This document shows, in pieces, positions 41,192-49,917 of a stretch of 64,000 bases of DNA. Origin of the DNA: an uncultured Acidobacteriota bacterium. Its GTDB lineage: Bacteria; Acidobacteriota; Terriglobia; Terriglobales; Acidobacteriaceae. The notes under the pieces were generated by a model, which saw only the letters and a program-made list of their open reading frames with translations, ran no database searches and had not been told where the DNA came from. Numbering within the stretch: position 1 is the first letter of the stretch; each line of letters opens with the position of its first letter. Location of the stretch: contig CAINND010000097.1 in the NCBI GenBank assembly GCA_903851035.1, positions 37,380 through 101,379 on the forward strand. Direction: 5' to 3'. A program made the translations under genes and the position numbers.

Positions 41192-43680
41192 GAAGCCTCC
41201 TGCGGCTGATTACGAGTGATTGGCGTTGCAGTGTCTCGATTAGCGTTAAAATCCATGGTTGCCTGCCGCGCGTCATGCTTAATCAAAGGAATCTCCGACT
41301 CCTCAAGCAGACGCAACTCTAGCAGCGCCATGAGAAATGCAAGGGTGGACTCAGCGCCCTGGTTTTCGTTGCCACGATCGGGATGCAGGCCATCCATGCA
41401 GCCCCCCGTGGCGGAATCGTAGAGCACGATCTGCAGATCGTTGTCGCCCAGGAACCAGTTAAAAGCCAGCCATGCTTCCTTGCGCCAGCGCTCGTCGCCC
41501 GTCTCGCGGAACGCTTCCAGACATGCGGAAACAGTTGCGCTGGCCTCAACGGGTTGCTGATCGAAGCGGGCCTTTGTTCCACCCTTGCGATAAAAACCCT
41601 GCGAGCCAATAGGAACGAAGTGCGCTTTGTTCTCGCTGCGCTGCTCACTGACCAACCATTCAAGCGCTTCCAGCGCAGCGGCCGTCATGGCGGTGTCTGC
41701 GTTGCGTACACCGCAGCGCAGCAGAGCCTGTGGCAGCCGCGCGTTGTCATAAGCCAGGACATCTTCAAACCAAAGCCAGGAATTAGATCGATTTGCCATA
41801 TAGGCATTTAATAGCCGCTGTGCGAGAGCATCGCTCGTCTTGCGGGCGTTTCTGTCGCCAGGAAAGTGATCCAGGTATTCCTGAATTCCCAGCAGCGAAA
41901 ATGCCCAGGCCCGTGGGCTGGTGAATTCCAGCGTAGCGGGCATCGCCAGCTCCATCAGTCTTCCCGCGGTGCCGCGTAGCCCGTCGTCCTTGGAGCGGCC
42001 AAGCACGGTGCCCAGTGCCCATAGGGCACGCCCATGACTGTCCTCAGAGCCCTGCGGCTCCAGCCAGTGCCGCTCGTAGCTGAGAAAGTTCCGAAAGCGA
42101 TGCGTCGCCGGATTGTAGGCGTGCCAGAGGAATGCCATGCAGCGCGCCGCCAGGCTCTCTCCCTGCGGAGCAGCAGGAGCGCCCAGTTGTGAGAGCAGCA
42201 CCATGCTGATGAGCGCCCTTGCGTTGTCGTCAATCGAATAGCCTTCGCTGTAATTCGGTATGGAGAACACCGAATGCTGAATGATCCCCGTCTCGTCGGA
42301 GATGCGCAGCAGGTGCCCCAGGTTGATTGCCGGCAATTTGTCCAGTGAGCGTTGGCCGGAGCGCGATGGAAAAACGATTCTTGGGTTCTGTGCGCGTTCG
42401 GTTTTAGCGCGAACAAAGCTCTGCATATATGATTGTGCGACCTTGCTCCACACCATGTCGCCGGCAAACAGGTAAGCCCGCTTGCGCATGGCATGACGCA
42501 ACGCCTCATTGTCCAGCAACTCGATGGCGGCTTCTGCAATTGCTTGTGGATCTTCAAAGGGCACCAGCACTCCGCGACCATCCTGCAATAACTCTGCGGC
42601 GTGCCAGTATGGGGTGGAGATGATTGCCTTACCTGCGCCCATGGCGTAGGCCAGCGTTCCAGAGACGGCCTGAGCCTCATACCGATAGGGCGTGATATAG
42701 ATATCCGCCGAGCCGACGAACTGAACCATTTCTTCGGGTGTCACAAAGCGGTTATGGAAGATGACGCTGTCGCCGACGCCCAGCTTTCTCGCCAGCGCCT
42801 GCAACTGCAAACGGTAGCGGTCGCCTTCCTGGCGCTTGATGTGGGGATGAGTGGCGCCGGCAATCAGATAGACCACGTTTGGATGCTTTGCCAGAATCTG
42901 CGGCATGGCTTCAATCACGGTCTCAACACCCTTGTTCGGCGAGAGCAGGCCAAAGGTGAGCAGTACCGACTTACCCTCGGTGCCAGAGGAGTCCTTGTAG
43001 AAGTTCGGATCACTGAAGGGCAGTGCCGGAACACCGTGAAACACCAGATCAATCTTGTTCTCCGGAACTCCAAACACTTCATGGAGATCGCGTGCCGACT
43101 GGTGACTCATCACAATCAGGCGGTCGGAGAGTTTGGCGATCTCCTCCATCACGGCGCGCTGGTTGGCATCCGGCTGGCGCAGAACCGTGTGCAAGGTCGT
43201 CACCAGCGGCATCTTCAGTCCACGCAACAGGCGCAGTATATGACTGCCCGCCGGGCCGCCATAGATTCCATACTCGTGCTGCAGGCAAACCAGATCGACA
43301 TTGCTGAAGTTCAGAAAATCCGCAGCATCCTGATAGGACGACAGGTCGCCCTCGGTAAGTTCAAAGCGGGCGCGAGAAGGGTAGTTGTAATGCGAATCAG
43401 TATCGGTAACCGGCACCACCAGCAGCCCCGCCGGACCATATTCAGCCGCAATGGCGTTGCACAGGTCCGTGGTAAAGGTGGCAATTCCACACTGTCGGGG
43501 AAGGTGGTTGCCTACGACGGCGATGCGGCTGGGCCGCAGGCGCAGAACATTGTTGAGTTTTTCTTCCAGTACAAGAGGCAGGGATTTAATCCGCGCGAGT
43601 GCTCCGCGCGATTGAACGGATTCCGGGAAAGTCATGAAAGGCTCCTGAATCGAGGGCAGGGGAGTGGTGCGTGCAGTCAT
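41188..43680 (-). CDS. GT4-family glycosyltransferase fused to C-terminal (alpha/alpha)-barrel-like domain
   Basis: N-terminal GNHLPRQCGIATFTTDL...LTFGLLSPNKGVETVIEAMP...SGTLAYAMGAGKAIISTPY; C-terminal helical glycosidase-like region; start approximate. Confidence 0.8.
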   Translation of the reverse strand: MTARTTPLPSIQEPFMTFPESVQSRGALARIKSLPLVLEEKLNNVLRLRPSRIAVVGNHLPRQCGIATFTTDLCNAIAAEYGPAGLLVVPVTDTDSHYNYPSRARFELTEGDLSSYQDAADFLNFSNVDLVCLQHEYGIYGGPAGSHILRLLRGLKMPLVTTLHTVLRQPDANQRAVMEEIAKLSDRLIVMSHQSARDLHEVFGVPENKIDLVFHGVPALPFSDPNFYKDSSGTEGKSVLLTFGLLSPNKGVETVIEAMPQILAKHPNVVYLIAGATHPHIKRQEGDRYRLQLQALARKLGVGDSVIFHNRFVTPEEMVQFVGSADIYITPYRYEAQAVSGTLAYAMGAGKAIISTPYWHAAELLQDGRGVLVPFEDPQAIAEAAIELLDNEALRHAMRKRAYLFAGDMVWSKVAQSYMQSFVRAKTERAQNPRIVFPSRSGQRSLDKLPAINLGHLLRISDETGIIQHSVFSIPNYSEGYSIDDNARALISMVLLSQLGAPAAPQGESLAARCMAFLWHAYNPATHRFRNFLSYERHWLEPQGSEDSHGRALWALGTVLGRSKDDGLRGTAGRLMELAMPATLEFTSPRAWAFSLLGIQEYLDHFPGDRNARKTSDALAQRLLNAYMANRSNSWLWFEDVLAYDNARLPQALLRCGVRNADTAMTAAALEALEWLVSEQRSENKAHFVPIGSQGFYRKGGTKARFDQQPVEASATVSACLEAFRETGDERWRKEAWLAFNWFLGDNDLQIVLYDSATGGCMDGLHPDRGNENQGAESTLAFLMALLELRLLEESEIPLIKHDARQATMDFNANRDTATPITRNQPQEAS

Positions 43681-43985
43681 GGTCTTCGCTGCGCCCCTCG
43701 ATGCGCTCGAACCCAGGACCCGATGGATAAATTCGTATTGCTGCAATTGCCAATGGCTAATTCCTCGCTGCATGATGTGCACAACATGCAAGGAAGGCCA
43801 GCAACTGCTTATTGCAAAGCGGGCTGAAAAAATTGCCCGCCAGTAAAAAGCGGAGCCCCCGGGGTCTCCCCCGGCAACGTTCAATGCTGCGCACACTCCA
43901 CGGTAAAAAGCATTGAGAGTTAGTGGCCGCAATTAGTTGCGCAGGGAACAGGAAACAGAGTTGCAGCGGCGGTCGTAGCGGCCTG

Positions 43986-44303
43986 CTAGGCGGCGGTAGG
44001 AACCGCAGAGTGAATGGTCGAGTCGATCACGCAGGAGGTGCGCACCTTCGGGGTGCCGTCAATCACGGAAGCCAGATTCTTCAAAACTTCGGCGTATCCC
44101 GCGGCATGGAAGGCATCAGCCAGTTCCTTGCTCTCCCACAAACTGATGCCGGTGATGTGCGTGCCGCTATCGTTGGTATAGGCAAGAGCATCACAAAAAC
44201 CGGGCTGCTTTTGAAGCATCGGAAGTATCTGTGTTTTGAAGCTGTTGGAGAAAGCCTCAATGGAATTCGGCTTCACATTCATGGAAACGTTGCGAACAAA
44301 CAT
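43986..44303 (-). CDS. Antibiotic biosynthesis monooxygenase (ABM)-like small protein
   Basis: 105 aa, MFVRNVSMNVKPNSIEAFSNSFKTQILPMLQKQPGFCDALAYTNDSGTHITGISLWESKELADAF. Confidence 0.6.
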   Translation of the reverse strand: MFVRNVSMNVKPNSIEAFSNSFKTQILPMLQKQPGFCDALAYTNDSGTHITGISLWESKELADAFHAAGYAEVLKNLASVIDGTPKVRTSCVIDSTIHSAVPTAA

Positions 44304-44451
44304 GGGACCTCCGGGAGGTCATCGAGCGTCAGCGCTAAGGAGGGGGGCACTTCAGACGAGCTGACTTAGTTCAGTAAATCTGAAAGAGAGAGCAGATACT
44401 CGCTCATTTCCAACCCTATGCTTCGTACAGGGCAAAGTCAACGCAAGTCAA

Positions 44452-44473
44452 AATGCACAGGAAGCTGTGCATT
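44452..44473. repeat. Perfect 9-bp inverted repeat
   Basis: AATGCACAG-gaag-CTGTGCATT in intergenic DNA. Confidence 0.6.
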
Positions 44474-44698
44474 GCAGACAACATGACTTGTTATCTGAAA
44501 TTGAAAAACTGATCCAGAAGATTTGGTGCTGTCACATGATCTCAAACCGAAAACCGCAACCCCAACCGCAGAAACATCGTGCTCTGAACGCCATGCCGGG
44601 ATCCGCGCTAGCATTGCATCCCATGTTCACCAAGGCACATGCAAATAAATTACCAACGGTCGCCCGTAGACCGCTTAACTTATTGTTTGTAAAGGTGA

Positions 44699-44792
<94 letters not shown>

Positions 44793-45255
44793 GCGAGGGT
44801 TGCTGTCGGCATTATATCGGACGGCGGCAGGATTCGCCTAATGGAATGCGACACTCTCTGTTTTTCTTATCCATGTGCTGGATGGGCTTATGCCAGTCGT
44901 ATTTTCACCAGGCTCCATTGCACGGTTCAGCACTATTGCACGTGGAAATGCTGTTGTAACGGCGTTTGCGGTGGCCTGGCTGGGCGTCGAGAGGGGCGAA
45001 AGTAGTGTGGAATCCCAGATAAAGTATGCCCGTTTAGCGGCCGAGGAGTGCGATTAGTCGGCGTCCGTTGCGGGATAACAGGGCCGGTGTGCAATGGCGC
45101 GTCAACCTGGGCAAGTGGTATCGCGGCTTGGCAAAGCACATGGCGGCTAGCCCCACGGGTTGGGGGGAGGTACAATAGCTTGTCTTGTATCGCCAAATTT
45201 TCCCGCGCCTTTTCCGACCCTCCGCCGGCCGGATGGCGGAGGCCGGGCATCCCGG

Positions 45256-47037
45256 ATGTGCATGAAAAAGCTATTCTTGCCGCTGTTCGCCCTAGGACTG
45301 TTCCTCACCCCCGCCTTTGCCCAACAGGACACAGTGGTGGAGGAGATCGTCGCCCGCGTCAACAATTCCATCATCACGCGCGCCGACCTGCGTCGCAACA
45401 AGGAACAGACCGCGCAGGATTCACGCGAGATGAACCTTACGCAGGCACAGGTGGAAGAGCGTGAAAAGAACGCACTCCGCGATCTGATTGATCAGCAACT
45501 GCTCATCCAGAAAGCTGCCGACCTCGGCATCTCGGCCGATGCTGACCTGGTCAAGCGCCTGGACGATTTGCGTAAGCAGCTGAAAGCCAGCTCGATGGAA
45601 GAGTTGCAAAAGGTTGCCGAGTCGCAGGGTGTCAGTTGGGAGGAATTCAAGTCCAACACCAAAAACGGCATCCTGACGCAGAAGGTCATCGGTTCGGAGG
45701 TGGGCAGCCACATCCAGGTGACTCGCGATGAGATCCAGAAGTTTTACGAGGAACACAAAGGCGAGCTCTCGCAACCGGAGCGCGTGCGCCTGAGCGAGAT
45801 TCTTGTTTCCAACAACCCCAACGCTCCCAAGCCGGAGCCGGGCAAGGAAAGCAAGTTCCAGGAGCCTACGCCGACGCAGGTGGAGGCCGCCAAGGCCAAG
45901 GCCGAAGATATCCACCAGCGGCTTAAGTCGGGTGCAAAGTTCGATGAAATTGCCCGCAAGGAATCCAATGGCTCCACGGCCGAGCAGGGCGGCGACCTGG
46001 GCTACTTCAAGCGCAAGGACTTGGCAAGAGAGCTGGAGGACAAGACCTTCGTACTGAAGACGGGTGAGTACACCGACCCCATCCGCACCCGCCAAGGCTT
46101 CATTATCCTCAAGGTCAGCGACCATATTCAGGCGGGTACGCCTACGCTGGAAAACGTTCGAGATCAGATCAACGAACAGTTATATAGCCAGAAAGTGCAA
46201 CCTGCACTGCGCGACTTTTTAACGAAGCTGCGCGAAGACGCCTATATCGATATCAAGCCGGGCTATGTGGACGCCGGCGCCAGCCCCAACCAGTCGCATC
46301 TGGTTTTTACCTCGGATACCGGCCCAAAGACCAAGCAGGTGCGTGGCAAGATGGGCGTTGGCAAGAAGAAGACCGTGGTGGTGGTGGGCAAGGATAAGCA
46401 CGATAAGACTACCGGCAGCACCAGCGAACTGGGTTCCGCCAAGAATGATGTGGATGCCAAGAGCAAGGCTGCTGCCGATAAGGCCGCTGCTGAACAGGCC
46501 GCAGCCGCCAAGGCCAAGGCCGAGGCCGCTGAAAAAGAAAAGATTAGCCACATGTCCAAAAAGGAGCGCGAGCACTACCTGGCGCAGAAGAAGAAGGATG
46601 CGCGCAAGGCCGCCAAAAAGGACAAGAAGATAGGCCGCCAGGAGAAGAAGGAATCTCGCAAGGAAGCGAAGCAGGAGAAAAAGACTTCTCCCAAGGGCAA
46701 GAAGGGTGCTGCCAAGCCGGCTGCGCAAGCTGCTCCGGTAAAGCAGGAGGCCGCGAAGCCGGCGCCCAAACCGGCGCCGAGCAAAGAGGAGATGGATAAG
46801 AAGGTAGCCGAAAATGCCGCCGCCTTGGCCGCTGAGCAGGAAAAGCTCAGCCACATGTCCAAGAAGGATCGGCAGCGCTACCAGGCTAAAAAACGCAAGG
46901 AAATGCGCAAAAAGCAACAAGAGGAGCACAAGGCCGCCAAGCAGCAGGGTAAGCCCGTCACCTCCACTACTGGCAGCAAGGGCAAAGACGATACTGATAC
47001 AGGGCCGAAGAAAAAGAAGTCCATCAGCTGGTTCTAG
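45256..47037 (+). CDS. SurA-like periplasmic peptidyl-prolyl isomerase (parvulin) with Lys/Ala-rich C-terminal tail
   Basis: Signal peptide MCMKKLFLPLFALGLFLTPAFA; SurA N-domain; parvulin segment GAKFDEIARKESNGSTAEQGGDLGYFKRKDL. Confidence 0.88.
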   Translation: MCMKKLFLPLFALGLFLTPAFAQQDTVVEEIVARVNNSIITRADLRRNKEQTAQDSREMNLTQAQVEEREKNALRDLIDQQLLIQKAADLGISADADLVKRLDDLRKQLKASSMEELQKVAESQGVSWEEFKSNTKNGILTQKVIGSEVGSHIQVTRDEIQKFYEEHKGELSQPERVRLSEILVSNNPNAPKPEPGKESKFQEPTPTQVEAAKAKAEDIHQRLKSGAKFDEIARKESNGSTAEQGGDLGYFKRKDLARELEDKTFVLKTGEYTDPIRTRQGFIILKVSDHIQAGTPTLENVRDQINEQLYSQKVQPALRDFLTKLREDAYIDIKPGYVDAGASPNQSHLVFTSDTGPKTKQVRGKMGVGKKKTVVVVGKDKHDKTTGSTSELGSAKNDVDAKSKAAADKAAAEQAAAAKAKAEAAEKEKISHMSKKEREHYLAQKKKDARKAAKKDKKIGRQEKKESRKEAKQEKKTSPKGKKGAAKPAAQAAPVKQEAAKPAPKPAPSKEEMDKKVAENAAALAAEQEKLSHMSKKDRQRYQAKKRKEMRKKQQEEHKAAKQQGKPVTSTTGSKGKDDTDTGPKKKKSISWF

Positions 47038-47079
47038 CCGCAAGTCGGTAAACGCCGCAGAATCCGGTGGCGCAGTCAA

Positions 47080-47116
47080 CAAAAAGGCCCGGGCAATTGC
47101 CCGGGCCTTTTCTTTT
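47080..47116. terminator. Bidirectional intrinsic terminator
   Basis: AAAAAGGCCCGGGCAATTGCCCGGGCCTTTTCTTTT near-perfect palindrome between convergent genes. Confidence 0.85.
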
Positions 47117-47125
47117 CACACGAAT

Positions 47126-47674
47126 TTATTTTGCCGCAAAACCCTTGCGGCGCTGCTTGCTGTACGCGGCCAGCGCGGCTTCGATGACCGGATAGGCTTC
47201 CGAAGGCGGCAGCACTTCGTCAACCTCCACGGCCTTGCCCTCCAGCATCTTGTAGTCCTGGAAGAAGCGGCGCAGCATGTTCAACCGGTGCGGCGGCATC
47301 TGCGCGGCGTCGGTGTAGCTATTAAATTCAGGATCCTTGCTGGCGATGGCGATGATCTTGTGATCCTTTTTGCCGCCGTCGATCATGGTCATCAGGCCGA
47401 TGGTGCGGGCCTGGATGATGGTGAGTGGCACCACCGGCTCCTGGCAGAAGACCAGCACGTCAAGCGGGTCATCGTCTTCGGCAAGCGTTTGCGGAATGAA
47501 GCCGTAGTTCGCCGGGTAATAGACGGCCGAATAAAGAATGCGGTCCAGTTTGATGAGACCACTCGCCTTGTCCAACTCATATTTGACGCTGGAGCCAAAG
47601 GGGATTTCGATGACAGCGTTGCACTCTAGGGGGAGGTTTTCGCCGGGGGTGATGTCGTGCCAGGCATGGATCAT
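47126..47674 (-). CDS. ppa: Inorganic pyrophosphatase
   Basis: [16 protein letters not shown]...[11 protein letters not shown]...[10 protein letters not shown]. Confidence 0.95.
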   Translation of the reverse strand: MIHAWHDITPGENLPLECNAVIEIPFGSSVKYELDKASGLIKLDRILYSAVYYPANYGFIPQTLAEDDDPLDVLVFCQEPVVPLTIIQARTIGLMTMIDGGKKDHKIIAIASKDPEFNSYTDAAQMPPHRLNMLRRFFQDYKMLEGKAVEVDEVLPPSEAYPVIEAALAAYSKQRRKGFAAK

Positions 47675-47791
47675 GGAAGTCGTAGGCCTCTTTAAGATAG
47701 TAGGGTCGAAGACCTATTGTAGCGAATCAACCCCCAGAACGCCCATCGCTCTGTGACATTCTCGCGTCAGGCATAGAGCAAGCCATCCAAG

Positions 47792-48064
47792 CTACTCGGA
47801 CGTTGTTGGATCAATCACAGCTCTGACTTGTGAGACCTTGTTCGCCGGAAAGCCGCCTTGCCGGGCATGCTCCAGAACCGTTGCCTCATCGGGGGCAATG
47901 TACACGCAGTAAATCGTGTTGTCGGTCACATAGCTCTGAACCCACTGGATATTGGGGCCCAATTTACGCAAAACACCGCACGACGTTTGCGAAACAGCTT
48001 TCAGTTGTTCGGTCGTCAGCTTTCCTGCCTCAGGAATCTCACGCTCGATAATGAACTTCGGCAT
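47792..48064 (-). CDS. DUF4242-like small protein
   Basis: MPKFIIEREIPEAGKLT...WVQSYVTDNTIYCVYIAPDEATVLEHARQGGFPANKVSQVRAVIDPTTSE. Confidence 0.75.
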   Translation of the reverse strand: MPKFIIEREIPEAGKLTTEQLKAVSQTSCGVLRKLGPNIQWVQSYVTDNTIYCVYIAPDEATVLEHARQGGFPANKVSQVRAVIDPTTSE

Positions 48065-48276
48065 TCAAATCTCCTCACATGTGGCCGGGGTTTCCGGCAT
48101 GGGTAGGCAGGGATTCTACCTCACATTATCGACACCTTTACGCAAATTAGCGGGTTCTAGGGGACAATCGTAGAAAACGAGATACTGTCTTCCGTTGCCC
48201 ATTGACCAGTCGAATTCCCTTCCATCGGGCGTGGTCACCACCGTGTAAAATCAAGCTGGATCAAGACTTGACCGCC

Positions 48277-49878
48277 ATGAGCACCTCATTGAGCGCTGAC
48301 CAATCCGCGCCCCGAAGGGGCAAGGCCGCCGCCGCACTGGTGGCTGCCGGCATCCTGCTCAGCCGCATCAGTGGGCTTATACGCGAGCGTATTTTTGCCC
48401 ACTATCTTGGTACCAGTCTGGCAGCAGATGCCTATCGCGCCGCCTTCCGCGTGCCCAATATGCTGCAAAACCTGCTGGGCGAAGGCGTGCTCTCCGCGTC
48501 ATTTATTCCCGTTTATGCCAAGCTGCGCGCTGAAGGGCGCAACCGGGAGGCCAGCGAATTGGCGGAGGCCACATTTGCCCTGCTGGCCGTGGTGGCCAGC
48601 CTGGTGGTCGCCCTGGGGATTCTGTGTGCACCGCTGCTGGTCAGTCTGCTGGTGCCGGGCTTCCACGGAGAAAAGCGCGCACTGACCATTGCATTGGTGC
48701 GCATTGTTTTTCCCGGTACCGGGCTGCTGGTCTTTTCCGCCTGGTGCCTGGGCGTGCTCAACAGCCACGGGCGATTCTTCCTTTCTTACGCCAGCGGCGT
48801 GGTGATGAACGTCGCGCTGATAGCGGCTCTCATCTGGCAGGGTGGAGTGCGCGGGCAGGGTCCGGTATCGGTGGCCTTCGCCATCAGTTGGGCCTCGGTA
48901 GTGGGAGCTTTGCTGCAGTTTGGCGTGCAACTGCCAACGGTGTTGGGATATCTGCGACCACTGCTGCTCAAGGTGGATGTGCGCTCGGTGCACGTGGCTG
49001 CCGTGCTGACGGCCTTCGTTCCCGTCCTTATCAGCCGCGGCGTCATGCAGATTTCAGGCTTTATTGATCTGCAACTGGCCAGCTTTCTGCCCAAGGGCAA
49101 CGTGCTGCTCACCTACGCGCAGACCTTATATATGCTGCCGGTTTCGCTCTTCGGCATGTCGGTCTCGGCCGCCGAGTTGCCGGCCATGTCCAGCGCCACG
49201 GGCACAGTGGGAGAGGTTGCGGCCACTCTGCGCGGAAGGTTGAGCGGTGGATTGAAGAAGATATCTTTCTTCGTCGTGCCCTCGGCGGTAGCCTTCTTTT
49301 TACTTGGCAACGTGGTCAGTTCCACGCTGTACCGCACGGGACGCTTTACCGAGCAGGACGTCATGTTTGTGTGGGCGGCACTGGCAGGCAGTGGCGTAGG
49401 CATGATGGCGCAGACGATGGCGCGCCTATACTCCTCCACGTTTTATGCCCTGCGTGATACGCGCACGCCGCTGAAGTATGCTGTCATCCGCGTGGCTCTG
49501 ACGCTAGCCCTGGGCTACCTGTGCTCCTTGCCGCTGCCGCGGCTTCTGGGCATCGACCCAAACTGGGGCGTAGCGGGCTTGACTGCTTCCGCCGGTGTGG
49601 CCGGCTGGGTGGAGTTCGTCCTATTGCGCCGGGGATTACAGCAGCGCATCGGCCATGTCGAGAGCTCCCCGGCGAGGCTGGGCAAGTTGTGGTCCGCTGC
49701 ACTATTGGCCGCAGTATTGGCCATCGGCGTCGAATGGTTTCTGCACCTGGGTCATCCGCTGCTGCAAGGCATTCTAGTGCTGGGCGTTTATGGAGTGGCA
49801 TACCTGCTGCTGGCGCAGTGGATGGGCGTGGCGGAAGCGGCCGAAGGCCTGTATCGGCGGCTTGGATTGCGGCGCTAA
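48277..49878 (+). CDS. murJ: MurJ/MviN lipid II flippase
   Basis: GILLSRISGLIRERIFAHYLGTSLAADAYRAAFRVPNMLQNLLGEGVLSASFIPVYA. Confidence 0.95.
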   Translation: MSTSLSADQSAPRRGKAAAALVAAGILLSRISGLIRERIFAHYLGTSLAADAYRAAFRVPNMLQNLLGEGVLSASFIPVYAKLRAEGRNREASELAEATFALLAVVASLVVALGILCAPLLVSLLVPGFHGEKRALTIALVRIVFPGTGLLVFSAWCLGVLNSHGRFFLSYASGVVMNVALIAALIWQGGVRGQGPVSVAFAISWASVVGALLQFGVQLPTVLGYLRPLLLKVDVRSVHVAAVLTAFVPVLISRGVMQISGFIDLQLASFLPKGNVLLTYAQTLYMLPVSLFGMSVSAAELPAMSSATGTVGEVAATLRGRLSGGLKKISFFVVPSAVAFFLLGNVVSSTLYRTGRFTEQDVMFVWAALAGSGVGMMAQTMARLYSSTFYALRDTRTPLKYAVIRVALTLALGYLCSLPLPRLLGIDPNWGVAGLTASAGVAGWVEFVLLRRGLQQRIGHVESSPARLGKLWSAALLAAVLAIGVEWFLHLGHPLLQGILVLGVYGVAYLLLAQWMGVAEAAEGLYRRLGLRR

Positions 49879-49917
49879 CTCGCAACCGGTGCATCAATCG
49901 CGATACCATCTCAAGCA

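Noticed and set aside
42601-43827. 408-aa plus-strand ORF over the glycosyltransferase
   Set aside because: Shadow ORF; composition typical of reverse-frame translation.
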